Translations under genes and position numbers: made by a program
The notes under the pieces: model-generated
The model's database searches: none
The model's input: only the letters and a program-made list of their open reading frames with translations
Told to the model about the DNA's origin: nothing
Assembly: GCF_018336155.1 (NCBI RefSeq)
Contig: NZ_JAGYHF010000020.1
Location: forward strand, 1-38,978
Direction: 5' to 3'
DNA from: Pseudomonas rustica
GTDB taxonomy: Bacteria > Pseudomonadota > Gammaproteobacteria > Pseudomonadales > Pseudomonadaceae
Length of the DNA: 38,978 nt
Shown: positions 1-7,855 of the stretch, one piece after another
Numbering within the stretch: position 1 is the stretch's first letter
Layout of the letters: each line of letters opens with the position of its first letter

Positions 1-2040
1 CTGTTGCTGGTCGGGGTGAAAGTCGCCGTCCAGGTGATACCGCCGTCGCTGCTGCTCACCGCCGTCAGCGTGCCGTTGGCAATCGTCAGGTCGGCGTTGT
101 TGAAACCAGTGACGGCTTCGCTGAAGGTAATGGTCACCAGCGACGTTTCGCCGATGGTCAGGCTGTTGTCCGCGACGACGATGGTCGCGGTTGGCGCCAC
201 GGTGTTGATGGTGAAGTTGCCGGAGTTGGTCGTGCCCGTGCCGGCGTTCCCGGCCAGGTCAGCGATACCGGTGTTGGCCAGGGTGATGATGTTGCTGGTG
301 TCGTTGATCCCGCCGGTCGGCGTGAAGGTCGCCGTCCAGGTGATACCGCCATCGGCGCTGCTGACCGGCGTGAGCGTGCCGTTGGGGACGGTCAGGTCGG
401 CGTTGGTGAAACCACTGACCGCTTCGCTGAAGGTAATGGTCACCAGTGTCGTTTCGCCGGCGCTCAGCGCGGGATCGGCGACGACGATGGTCGCGGTCGG
501 CCGCTGGGTGTCGATGCTGTAGTTGTTCGAATCGGTGGTGCCACTGCCGGCATTGCCGGCCAGGTCGGCGACGCCGGTGTTGTCCAGTGTCACCAGGTTG
601 GTGGCGTCGGTGATGTTCGCGCTCGGTGTGAACGTTGCCGTCCAGGTGATGCCGCCGTCCGCGCTGCTGACCGCCGTCAGGGAGCCGTTGGCGATGGTCA
701 GGTCGGCATTGGTAAAACCGCTGACCGCTTCGCTGAAGGTGATGGTCACCAGCGAGGTGTCGCCGATTTTCAAGGTACTCTGCGTGAACACCACGGTGGC
801 GGTCGGCCGCACGGTGTCGACCGCGTAATTGTTGGAATCAGTGGTGCCGCTGCCGGCATTGCCCGCCAGATCCGCGACCCCGGTGTTATTGAGGGTGATC
901 AGGTTGGTAGCGTCAGTGATGCTGCTGGTCGGCGTCAACGTCGCCGTCCAGGTGATGCCGCCATCCGCACTGCTGACTGCGCTCAACGTGCCGTTGGCAA
1001 TGCTCAGGTCGGCGTTGGTGAAGCCGCTGACCGCTTCACTGAAAGTAATGGTCACCAGCGAGGTTTCACCGATTTTCAGCGCGGTATCGGCGACCACGAT
1101 GGTCGCCGTCGGCCGTGCGGTGTCGATCGCGTAGTTGTTGGAGTTGGTGCTGCCAGTGCCGGCGTTGCCGGACAGGTCATTGACCCCGGTATTGTTCAGA
1201 GTGATCAGGTTGGTGGTGTCGGTGACGCTCGTGGTTGGCGTCAGCGTGGCGGTCCAGGTGATGCCGCCGTCGCTGCTGCTCAGTCCGGTCAAGGTGCCGT
1301 TGGCCACCGTCAGGTCGGCGGCGGTGAAGCCGCTCACCGCTTCGCTGAAGGTGATGGTCACCACAGAGGTTTCGCCTGCCGCCAGATTGGTGTCGGCAAC
1401 GACAATGGTCGCTGTCGGTCGTACGGTGTCGACCACATAATTGGCCGAATCGGTGGTGCCACTGCCGGCGTTGCCGGCCAGATCCGCCACCCCGGTGTTG
1501 TCCAGGGTAATCAGGTTGGTGGCATCGGTAATGCTCGCGTTCGGGGTGAACGTCGCCGTCCAGGTGATGCCGCCGTCGGCGCTGCTGACGTTGGTCAGCG
1601 TACCGTTGGCAATGGTCAGGTCGGCGTTGGTGAAACCGCTCACCGCCTCGCTGAACGTGATGGTCACCAGCGAGGTGTCGCCGATTTTCAGGGCAGTGTC
1701 TGCCATCACGATGGTTGCGGTCGGACGTTGGGTATCGATCGCGTAATTGTTGGAATTGGTGGTGCCGACGCCAGCCACGCTGTCGGACACCGCCGTCACC
1801 CCGGTGTTGTCGAGGGTGATGAGGTTGGTGGTGTCGGTAATGTTGTTGGTAGGCGTAAAGGTTGCCGTCCAGGTGATACCGCCGTCGGCGCTGGACACAT
1901 TGGTCAGCGTGCCGTTGGCAATGGTCAGGTCGGCGTTGGTAAAACCGTTTACGGCGCGGCTGAAGGTGATGGTCACCAGCGAGGTTTCGCCGATTTTCAA
2001 CGCGGTGTCGGCGACCACGATGGTGGCAGTCGGTGGTTCC
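1..2040 (-). repeat. Tandem 306-bp repeats encoding Ig-like domains
   Basis: Seven copies, the last cut by the window edge. A landmark (TCGG after the PTATIVV-coding segment) recurs near 2026, 1717, 1411, 1105, 799, 493 and 187: one 309-bp step, then five exact 306-bp steps. Each copy encodes about 102 residues with conserved PTATIVVAD, LVTITFSEAVSGF, NADLTIANGTL, GGITWTATFTP and a closing AGSGTTDSNNY block. The register suits Big_12-type bacterial Ig-like domains. The exact spacing means the copies stay in frame and could expand or contract by recombination. Confidence 0.9.
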
Positions 2041-3890
2041 ACGTAAGCGGTGTTCAGCGTACCGCCGTTGTTGTAGATGCCCACCAGCGCACTCGGCGTT
2101 GTACCCGTCGAGCCACCGTTCGACAGACCGCCGCCACCGCTGGCAGCGCCGTTGCCACTGATCGCGGCAAAGTTGCTCGCGGTGATCAGCACCACGCCGC
2201 CGTTGTTCCAGATCGCGCCGACGCCGCGACCGCCAGCCCCGCCATCGGCGCCGTTGCTGCCGACCCCACCGCCACCGCCACCGCCGCCACCGGCAGCAAT
2301 GTTATTGCTGATGACCGAGTTGCCGATGACTTTCAGGGTGCCACTCGCGGCGTTGTAGATACCACCTGCCGCGTTGGCACCGACGCCGCCGACTTTGTCC
2401 CAGCCGGAACCACCGCCGCCGCCACCAATGGACAGCGTGCCGTTGCTGGCCGAACCGCCGTTGCCGCCATGGCTGTAACCGGCTCCGGCGCTGCCGCCGT
2501 TGCCGCCGACTCCACCGGTGCTGGTGCCGCCACGGCCACCCATGTCGGTCGGACTGTAACCACCGCCATAACCACCGGCATTGGCACCGCCCGCGCCGCC
2601 GGCATAGGTGCCGGTGCCCGGGCCAGAAGTACCGCCATGGCCACCGGTCTGGCCACCGATACCCGCACCGCCGCCACCGCCACCGCCGACATAGCCGCCG
2701 GTCACACCACCGCCACCACCACCGCCGGAGGCGGCGTTGGCAGTCACCGTCACGTTGTTCAGGGTCAGAGTCCCGGCGTTGAAAATGCCGCCGCCCATGG
2801 CCCCCGCAGCGGCTGAACCACCATTACCACCGTTGCCCGCCACCAGGCCTTTGGTGATCACCAGCCCGTCGAGGGTCACGGTGTTGCCGGAGGTCACTTC
2901 CACCACGCGAGTCTTGTACTGACCGTCGAGGGTCACGTCGGCGACGCCGTCGTTGTTCAGGTCGCCATCGACGGTGATGCTCTTGTTGATCAGCAATTCA
3001 GAGGTGAGCTGGACGGTCATGCCGGAACTGAACGTGACGATGTCACCGTTCTGCGCCGACGCCAGCGCCGCACGCAACGAGCCGACACCCGAGTTGAGGT
3101 TGTTGGTCGCCGTCCACGTGGCCAGTCCCCACTGGTATTCGCTCATGGCTTTACTCGACAGCACATTGGCGCTCTCGATGGTGCCGGTGGCGATCTCCAG
3201 ATCCCAGTCGCCACCCACGCCGGTGCGGTTGTTCGATGCCGCCACATCACGCCCGGTCAACTGCGCCAGCGAGTCGACGAAACTCAAGCCGCGATCGCCC
3301 TCGGCGGTGTAGCAACCGTAGATCAGGATGTCGCCGCCGACGTTCATGTCCTTGCCGATCTCGCCAAGAATCGCGCTGCGCTGCGCGACGTTGTCGGCGG
3401 ACAGATAGCTGTTGCCCAGCCACAAATCACCGGCATTGCCGTGGGCAATGATCTGCACCGAACTGACACCGTGATGTTGATCAAGGTAATCGGCGATCTG
3501 CTGCAGGCCGTCCTTGGTAGCGTCGAGCTTGACCACTTGCGTGCCGGGCGCGATCCCTTGCAGCAGGGCGTCAGCATCCTTCACTCGTGAGTCGACGAAG
3601 ACCACGCTCTGGCCCGGTACGGCAACAGGACTGGCGGCGGGTGCGGCGTCAGCCTGGCCATGGGTGTCTTTGCTCGCGACCGGGTGATCGGCCGTCGGCG
3701 CCTTGGCCGCATCGGCAGCGGTAGGGGCATGGCTATCCGCCTGCGCGGCCGTGTCGGCCACGGTGGCGGCGACGGCACCGTCGAACAGCATGCGCGGCTC
3801 CAGCGACATGATCAGCGGCGAGGCCAGCGGACGCTGACCTGCGGTAGCCTGAGACTTGACCTTTGCCCCACCAAAAAGGGTCCACCACAT
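1..3890 (-). CDS. Giant LEPR/DUF4347 Ig-repeat surface protein, N-terminal part (runs off window)
   Basis: The reading frame is open from 3890 to base 1, giving 1296 residues without the C-terminus. ATG 3890 is chosen because GGGTGAG lies just upstream; GTG 3899 is an in-frame alternative. No Sec signal peptide is visible. Order of parts: a basic N-terminus; the motif LEPRMLFDGA at residues 30-39; an Ala/Asp-rich linker; a DUF4347-type domain at about 95-255 with His150-Gly and Tyr-Gly-Cys193; a stretch like a beta-helix start; a glycine-rich segment at about 350-600; then tandem 102-residue Ig-like repeats (Big_12 style) from about residue 617. This is the usual architecture of very large exported adhesins or cadherin-like proteins. 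A terminator and the sulfotransferase gene lie just upstream on the same strand. The role as a surface adhesin is inference; the DUF4347 call is strong family recognition. Confidence 0.88.
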   Translation of the reverse strand, partial: MWWTLFGGAKVKSQATAGQRPLASPLIMSLEPRMLFDGAVAATVADTAAQADSHAPTAADAAKAPTADHPVASKDTHGQADAAPAASPVAVPGQSVVFVDSRVKDADALLQGIAPGTQVVKLDATKDGLQQIADYLDQHHGVSSVQIIAHGNAGDLWLGNSYLSADNVAQRSAILGEIGKDMNVGGDILIYGCYTAEGDRGLSFVDSLAQLTGRDVAASNNRTGVGGDWDLEIATGTIESANVLSSKAMSEYQWGLATWTATNNLNSGVGSLRAALASAQNGDIVTFSSGMTVQLTSELLINKSITVDGDLNNDGVADVTLDGQYKTRVVEVTSGNTVTLDGLVITKGLVAGNGGNGGSAAAGAMGGGIFNAGTLTLNNVTVTANAASGGGGGGGVTGGYVGGGGGGGAGIGGQTGGHGGTSGPGTGTYAGGAGGANAGGYGGGYSPTDMGGRGGTSTGGVGGNGGSAGAGYSHGGNGGSASNGTLSIGGGGGGSGWDKVGGVGANAAGGIYNAASGTLKVIGNSVISNNIAAGGGGGGGGGVGSNGADGGAGGRGVGAIWNNGGVVLITASNFAAISGNGAASGGGGLSNGGSTGTTPSALVGIYNNGGTLNTAYVEPPTATIVVADTALKIGETSLVTITFSRAVNGFTNADLTIANGTLTNVSSADGGITWTATFTPTNNITDTTNLITLDNTGVTAVSDSVAGVGTTNSNNYAIDTQRPTATIVMADTALKIGDTSLVTITFSEAVSGFTNADLTIANGTLTNVSSADGGITWTATFTPNASITDATNLITLDNTGVADLAGNAGSGTTDSANYVVDTVRPTATIVVADTNLAAGETSVVTITFSEAVSGFTAADLTVANGTLTGLSSSDGGITWTATLTPTTSVTDTTNLITLNNTGVNDLSGNAGTGSTNSNNYAIDTARPTATIVVADTALKIGETSLVTITFSEAVSGFTNADLSIANGTLSAVSSADGGITWTATLTPTSSITDATNLITLNNTGVADLAGNAGSGTTDSNNYAVDTVRPTATVVFTQSTLKIGDTSLVTITFSEAVSGFTNADLTIANGSLTAVSSADGGITWTATFTPSANITDATNLVTLDNTGVADLAGNAGSGTTDSNNYSIDTQRPTATIVVADPALSAGETTLVTITFSEAVSGFTNADLTVPNGTLTPVSSADGGITWTATFTPTGGINDTSNIITLANTGIADLAGNAGTGTTNSGNFTINTVAPTATIVVADNSLTIGETSLVTITFSEAVTGFNNADLTIANGTLTAVSSSDGGITWTATFTPTSN
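2100..2830 (-). other. Glycine-rich segment of the giant protein
   Basis: Within the giant gene this stretch encodes runs such as GGGGGGGV, GGGGGGGAG and GGNGGSAGAG interspersed with short N/T/V strands (for example LTLNNVTVTANAASG). It follows a segment with INKSITVDGDLNNDG-like text that looks like the start of a parallel beta-helix. The composition suggests long glycine insertions in beta-helix turns, a pattern seen in autotransporter-like and PE_PGRS-like surface proteins. Structure is inferred from composition only. Confidence 0.6.
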
Positions 3891-3933
3891 GTTGCTCACC
3901 CGAACTCGAACGAAGGTACGTGACGCATCAATG

Positions 3934-3962
3934 AAAAACGCCGCGATCAACTGATCGCGGCG
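3934..3962 (-). terminator. Rho-independent terminator overlapping the sulfotransferase stop codon
   Basis: On the minus strand an 11-bp perfect stem CGCCGCGATCA / TGATCGCGGCG with a 2-base loop is followed by TTTTT. The stem includes the sulfotransferase stop codon (3947-3949) and its last codons. It ends only 44 bases before the ATG of the giant gene, so the giant gene is either expressed by read-through or from a promoter upstream of or inside the terminator. Confidence 0.75.
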
Positions 3963-4792
3963 TCGGACTTCATACGAATGACATTGGCGGCGCTGGCTGA
4001 GCCATCGAGCCAAAAGGACAAATCAGCGTATTGCTTGAACAGATCCGGCGGCAGAATCGTGCGCCGTGATTGCAAGGCAACCTTGGGTTTGACCGTGTGC
4101 AGGCCGGCCAGACCAAGGCCCTGGTCGAACGCTGGCGCGTCATAGGCCAGGTGTTCGAAATCGTGCTCGAACCACGGCTCGCCAATAAAGTCGTAGACCA
4201 GTCGCAGCACCCGTTCCGGGGCCTGGCTGAGCAGGTCGTAATCGACGATCAGCAACGATTCGGCATGCTCGCCGTAATAGGCTTCCTTGAGCGCCGCCCA
4301 GGCAAAACCCACCAGGCGATTGCGCTGGGCCAGGGTTTCGCAGCGGCTGTAAACGGTGTTGCGTTCGGCAGCGTCGCTGAACAGTTTGGTGTTTTCGTAG
4401 GGATTGGCGCGATACAGGCGTTCGAGGCTGTCCATCACCCAAGCCACGTTGCGCACGCAGGCAATGACTTTGGCCTGAGGAAACAGATCGCGGATCGCTG
4501 GCAGACGCGAGCTCCACTGCCGGTTGGTGTCGAACACCAACGGCTTGTCGGCCTTGTCGGCATAGAAGGATTCGAACAGACCACGTAGCAGGCGCCGACG
4601 CATGGCAGTGTCGATCACCGCGCCGTACTCACTGCCGGCGCTGCATTGTTCGAGGACACTGGAAAACAGCGAACCGAGCGGGCTGGTCATGCCGGCATGA
4701 AAGCGCGGGTTCTGCAAAAGGATCGCAGAAAGCAGGGTCGAGCCTGAGCGCGGCAAGCCGGAGATAAAGTGGAACTGCTGCAATCCCTTCAC
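3947..4792 (-). CDS. PAPS-dependent sulfotransferase family protein
   Basis: 281 residues, GTG start. The N-terminal strand and loop FISGLPRSGSTLLSAIL (residues 9-25) is the 5'-phosphosulfate-binding loop of the sulfotransferase fold, and ACVRNVAWVMDSLERLYR (111-128) matches the 3'-phosphate-binding segment with Arg114 and Ser122. The length is typical for bacterial cytoplasmic Sulfotransfer-family enzymes, and no signal peptide is visible. AAAGGA lies 12 bases before the GTG. The family transfers sulfate from PAPS to sugar hydroxyls or tyrosines; the acceptor is unknown here. It sits between a membrane glycosyltransferase and the giant surface protein, which suggests a part in decorating an exported polymer or protein (inference). 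Confidence 0.85.
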   Translation of the reverse strand: MKGLQQFHFISGLPRSGSTLLSAILLQNPRFHAGMTSPLGSLFSSVLEQCSAGSEYGAVIDTAMRRRLLRGLFESFYADKADKPLVFDTNRQWSSRLPAIRDLFPQAKVIACVRNVAWVMDSLERLYRANPYENTKLFSDAAERNTVYSRCETLAQRNRLVGFAWAALKEAYYGEHAESLLIVDYDLLSQAPERVLRLVYDFIGEPWFEHDFEHLAYDAPAFDQGLGLAGLHTVKPKVALQSRRTILPPDLFKQYADLSFWLDGSASAANVIRMKSDAAIS

Positions 4793-4942
4793 CGTAATCA
4801 GAAGTCCTTTTGTCCGACAGAGCGTAGTTCAACTAGTAACCCTGCGACTAGTAGTGTTTTGATATCACTCAGAGCAAAAAGAACTAACTGGTTAACTTTT
4901 AATCGCGAATAAGCAGATGAATCGTTTTAGTCCCGTCACGGC
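4793..4942 (-). promoter_or_regulatory. Leader region of the sulfotransferase gene with repeated ACTAGT sites
   Basis: This 150-bp gap is AT-richer than its surroundings. It contains two palindromic ACTAGT hexamers in direct repeat (near 4832 and 4848) and a GTTAACCAGTTAGTT stretch with repeated AGTTA. On the minus strand TGATATCAA resembles an extended -10 but no good -35 accompanies it. It probably holds the sulfotransferase promoter and an operator; this rests on composition and repeats only. Confidence 0.3.
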
Positions 4943-6523
4943 TCAGTTGGCCGGCGATCTGGCCACGAACAATCGTGCTTGTACGCCACCCGCGTGAACC
5001 TCCGCGCCGACGGTCCAGGCAGGCGGCAGCGGCAGAAACTCCGCCGGATCATCGAACGATCCGACCAGCCAGACCCGGCCATTGCCGTTCAGCTCGGCAA
5101 GGCTGTCGAGGTATACATCGGGCGTCACCAACGTGCCAAAACCGTATTCGTTCGGCCGGGTCGGACGGCCATCGGCAGTCGGCGGCGTATAGAGGCGCAC
5201 CAAGGCGCCGGTGCGATCGTAGTAGACGTAGCTCAAGTACCAGAGCATGTCGCTGGTGACGATGCGATCGCCGGGCTGGAAATGCTGATTGACGTAGTTC
5301 ACCACCCGGTCGAGCTGGTCATTGCTGTCGACCGTGGCGTTGTTGTTCACACCGACCAGTTCAACCGCCACCAGTGACACCAGCACCGCCAGCGCCAACA
5401 CCCGCACGCGGCTGTACAAACGGTCGATGGCCAGCGCCGCCAACAGCGGCAGGCCCAGCGCATAAGCGGTCAAGTAGCGTTCGATGAACACCGGCGTGAT
5501 GAACGACACCGCAAACACCAGCAACAGCGGCACGCCGGTGTACAACGCCAGCAAGACACTGCCCCGCGACACGCTGCGATCACGGATCACCGCCACCGCC
5601 GCCAGCGTCAACAGTGCCAGGGGCAAGGCGCCGAACACCGGCAGCGGCAGGTTTTCGCCATCGTCCTGAATCAGCCAGGACCAGATCATCGACGGCAGCG
5701 AGCCGAGGCTCACCGGCGGCTCCCAGCCCACGTCCCCGCCCACCTTCAGTTGCTCCATGTGCTGGGTCAGATCGAGCAGATGGGGCAACCAAGGCAGGTA
5801 CAACACGACGATGGCCAGATTCGCCAGCCACCATACCGGGCGCTGGATATGCCGGAAGCGATAGCCACGCTGGACCCGGATCAGCGCCAGATAAATCCAG
5901 TGGCACAGCGCCGCCAGCACGGCGAAGTAATGGGTGTAGAACGCTGCCGTCATCAACAGCAGGTAAAACAGCAGATAAGCATGACGCTGCGGGCGCCGGA
6001 TCCAGTAGACCAGCGCCAGCGTCGCGGCCATCAGCAACAGCCCGAGCAGCGCATACATGCGCACTTCCTGGCTGTAGCGCACCGCCGTCGGCAACAGCGC
6101 CAGCAGCAGGCCGGCGAAGATCGCGGCGCGGCGGGTGGCCAGTCGATCCACCAGCCAGATGCCCAACACGACGGCGGCGATCCCGGCGAGGGCGCTGAAA
6201 CTGCGCAGGGCAAAAATGCCATCGCCGAATAAACCGATCCAGCCGTGCAGCAGCATGAAGTACAGCGGCGGGTGCACATCGTAGGCCGCGTGGCGCCAGA
6301 TCTCGCCCAGCGAGTAACGCGCCAGCAGCAGACTGGATCCCTCATCGCCCCAGATCGCCGCAGCCGTCAGATCGTAAAAACGCACGGCCGCCGCCAACAA
6401 CAGGATCGGCAGCAGCCAGTGTTCTCTGACCCAACGAAGCAAGCGCAAACCGGCAAACCACGGCCCTGGTGTCGCGTGCGGATCCTGGGTGTCGCCCACC
6501 GGGGTTACTCTGTTCAGCGCCAT
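4943..6523 (-). CDS. Family-39-like membrane glycosyltransferase (ArnT/PMT superfamily)
   Basis: 526 residues from ATG 6523, chosen because AGAGGA lies 5 bases upstream; an in-frame GTG at 6544 is less likely. The N-terminal hydrophobic helix (about 37-50) is followed by IWGDEGSSLLLAR with the Asp60-Glu61 pair of the first periplasmic loop, then DVHPPLYFMLLHGW (82-95), the conserved HPPLYF motif of PMT_2/GT39 enzymes. Many transmembrane helices follow and a periplasmic C-terminal domain of about 150 residues closes the protein. These enzymes take sugar from polyprenyl-phosphate donors and add it to protein, lipid A or polymer on the periplasmic side. The acceptor is unknown; the neighbouring giant protein is a candidate. 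It is separated from the sulfotransferase by 150 bp on the same strand. Confidence 0.85.
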   Translation of the reverse strand: MALNRVTPVGDTQDPHATPGPWFAGLRLLRWVREHWLLPILLLAAAVRFYDLTAAAIWGDEGSSLLLARYSLGEIWRHAAYDVHPPLYFMLLHGWIGLFGDGIFALRSFSALAGIAAVVLGIWLVDRLATRRAAIFAGLLLALLPTAVRYSQEVRMYALLGLLLMAATLALVYWIRRPQRHAYLLFYLLLMTAAFYTHYFAVLAALCHWIYLALIRVQRGYRFRHIQRPVWWLANLAIVVLYLPWLPHLLDLTQHMEQLKVGGDVGWEPPVSLGSLPSMIWSWLIQDDGENLPLPVFGALPLALLTLAAVAVIRDRSVSRGSVLLALYTGVPLLLVFAVSFITPVFIERYLTAYALGLPLLAALAIDRLYSRVRVLALAVLVSLVAVELVGVNNNATVDSNDQLDRVVNYVNQHFQPGDRIVTSDMLWYLSYVYYDRTGALVRLYTPPTADGRPTRPNEYGFGTLVTPDVYLDSLAELNGNGRVWLVGSFDDPAEFLPLPPAWTVGAEVHAGGVQARLFVARSPAN

Positions 6524-6764
6524 CGTTTCCTCTCGCCGCACCACATCGCCACGACCGTATGAACCGCAAAAACCTGCCAGTCACTTTAGGTCAGCCGCAC
6601 AAGCACCGTCGATGCCGGTTTGCCTTTTCACGACATCCGGCAACCTTGCCAATCCGCGTCTACGCTCTGGCGTGGCGTGACCTGGCCACGGAGTGCCAAG
6701 GCAACTGCAGCAGCCTGAATTCACTAGCGGCCCGCCGACAACCAATCAGAAGGATGAGGACTTT
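6524..6764. promoter_or_regulatory. Divergent intergenic region, glycosyltransferase / tail-collar gene
   Basis: This 241-bp region separates genes that start outward in both directions, so it must hold both promoters. I see an inverted repeat CGTGGC (6671-6676) / GCCACG (6685-6690) with an 8-base loop, a possible operator, and a good ribosome binding site AAGGATGAGGA before ATG 6765. I recognise no convincing -35/-10 pair. Confidence 0.35.
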
Positions 6765-7352
6765 ATGGACGTTTACATGGGCACTGTTCTGACGTTTGCC
6801 TTCAACTATGCACCCAGCGGCTGGGCCTTGTGCAACGGTCAGATCATCGGAATCAACCAGAACCAGGCGCTGTTTGCATTGCTGGGGACGGTGTATGGAG
6901 GCAACGGCCAGCAGACATTCGGGCTGCCCAACCTGCAAAGCCGCCTGCCGATCTGCCAAGGCAACGGCCCCGGCCTGACACCGAGGGTGATGGGGGAAGT
7001 TTCCGGCGCCGAGCAAGTCACCGCCACCCTCAACAATTTGCCGAACCACACCCACACCCTCGCGGGGCTCACGGCCACCACCACCGTGCAACTGGCCAAC
7101 CCGGCCAGTAACCCGGCGGGCGCGCCGACTGCGACCAACGCCTACATCGGCGCTTCGGGCACCGGGCCGGGCCTGGCGAATATTTTTTCCGACGCTCAAG
7201 GCGCATCGCCGGTACCGCTCAAAGGCGCAGCCACCACCATCAGCGGGACCATCACGCCGACCGGCAATGGCCTGCCCCTGCCGATCATGAACCCGTATCT
7301 GGTGCTCAACTTCAGCATCGCGCTGAACGGTATTTTTCCTTCGCGCAACTGA
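6765..7352 (+). CDS. Phage tail collar domain protein (Mdp, microcystin-dependent-protein-like)
   Basis: 195 residues from ATG 6765, preceded by AGGATGAGGA; a longer in-frame start at 6693 has no such site and adds an unconserved leader. Residues 4-60 (GTVLTFAFNYAPSGWALCNGQ, then NQALFALLGTVYGGNGQQTFGLPNL) are the classic tail-collar domain of T4 gp12-like fibres and bacterial Mdp proteins. A Thr/Ala/Gly-rich middle and a C-terminal PIMNPYLVLNFSIALNGIFP strand complete the typical Mdp length. There is no signal peptide and no other phage gene nearby, so this is a stand-alone bacterial Mdp protein rather than a prophage remnant. It is probably co-transcribed with the small gene that follows. 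Function is unknown; collar domains trimerise and support fibre tips. Confidence 0.85.
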   Translation: MDVYMGTVLTFAFNYAPSGWALCNGQIIGINQNQALFALLGTVYGGNGQQTFGLPNLQSRLPICQGNGPGLTPRVMGEVSGAEQVTATLNNLPNHTHTLAGLTATTTVQLANPASNPAGAPTATNAYIGASGTGPGLANIFSDAQGASPVPLKGAATTISGTITPTGNGLPLPIMNPYLVLNFSIALNGIFPSRN

Positions 7353-7358
7353 CCGAAC

Positions 7359-7382
7359 GCCGGGGGAGCCACCTCCCCCGGC
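7359..7382 (+). other. Intercistronic GC-rich hairpin
   Basis: A perfect 10-bp inverted repeat GCCGGGGGAG / CTCCCCCGGC with a CCAC loop lies between the collar gene stop and the next gene. No T-run follows, so it looks more like an mRNA stability or partial-attenuation element than a full terminator. It may set a higher level of the collar protein than of its partner. Confidence 0.6.
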
Positions 7383-7406
7383 ACCTCACTTTGCTGGAGC
7401 GAGACC

Positions 7407-7718
7407 ATGCTGCAATCGGTTCATAGCCAACATTTCCAGGCACTGCTGGGTCGCGTTGGCACCCTGCATCTGCCCGATGGCAGTGCGCTGCAGATCCACA
7501 TCGGAGAACTCGAAGAAAAACCGCTGGCGAAAATGCGCTACAGCGAGCGCATGCCATTCTGCGTCGAATTGAGCAGCCTGGAGCCGACTGAATTCATCGA
7601 CGGTTTGTGTGCCCTGGAGCTGCCGGAACTGGGGCGGGTCGAAGGGATCTTCGTCTCGCGGGTACCCGCGATGGGGCGCGACCCGGCGCTGGCTTACTTC
7701 CACGTCACCTTCAACTGA
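7407..7718 (+). CDS. Small DUF6916-like protein, partner of the tail-collar gene
   Basis: 103 residues, ATG preceded by TGGAGCGAG. A soluble alpha/beta-looking protein: an amphipathic N-terminus (MLQSVHSQHFQALLG), a strand pair ending IHIGELEEKP, then a block around PFCVELSSL and a C-terminal FVSRVPAMGRDPALAYFHVTFN. I recognise it as the DUF6916-type small protein that commonly sits beside Mdp collar proteins; the domain number is from memory and should be confirmed. There is no signal peptide and no cysteine cluster. It lies 54 bp after the collar gene, so the two probably act together, for example as chaperone and cargo. No function is established. Confidence 0.7.
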   Translation: MLQSVHSQHFQALLGRVGTLHLPDGSALQIHIGELEEKPLAKMRYSERMPFCVELSSLEPTEFIDGLCALELPELGRVEGIFVSRVPAMGRDPALAYFHVTFN

Positions 7719-7757
7719 CACGGCCATCGTTAAACCAACATCAAAAGCATCGTTGAC

Positions 7758-7851
7758 CTGTAGGAGCTGCCGCAGGCTGCGATCTTTTGATCTTGAGTTT
7801 CAGTTTGAAAAAACAGGATCAAAAGATCGCAGCCTGCGGCAGCTCCCACAG
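7758..7851. repeat. REPIN (inverted REP pair)
   Basis: Two 35-base arms, CTGTAGGAGCTGCCGCAGGC... and its near-perfect complement, at 7758-7792 and 7817-7851, separated by 24 bases. It lies between convergent genes and stops just short of the acetyltransferase stop codon, the usual REPIN niche in Pseudomonas. Confidence 0.9.
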
Positions 7852-7855
7852 GGGG

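Noticed and set aside
523..1746. Four consecutive 101-residue plus-strand frames
   Set aside because: They are the antisense of the Ig repeats of the giant gene; the exact 306-bp steps come from the repeats.
6765..7718. Prophage or tailocin fragment
   Set aside because: Only the collar-type protein is phage-like; the rest of the neighbourhood is envelope biology, and Mdp-like proteins are common bacterial genes.
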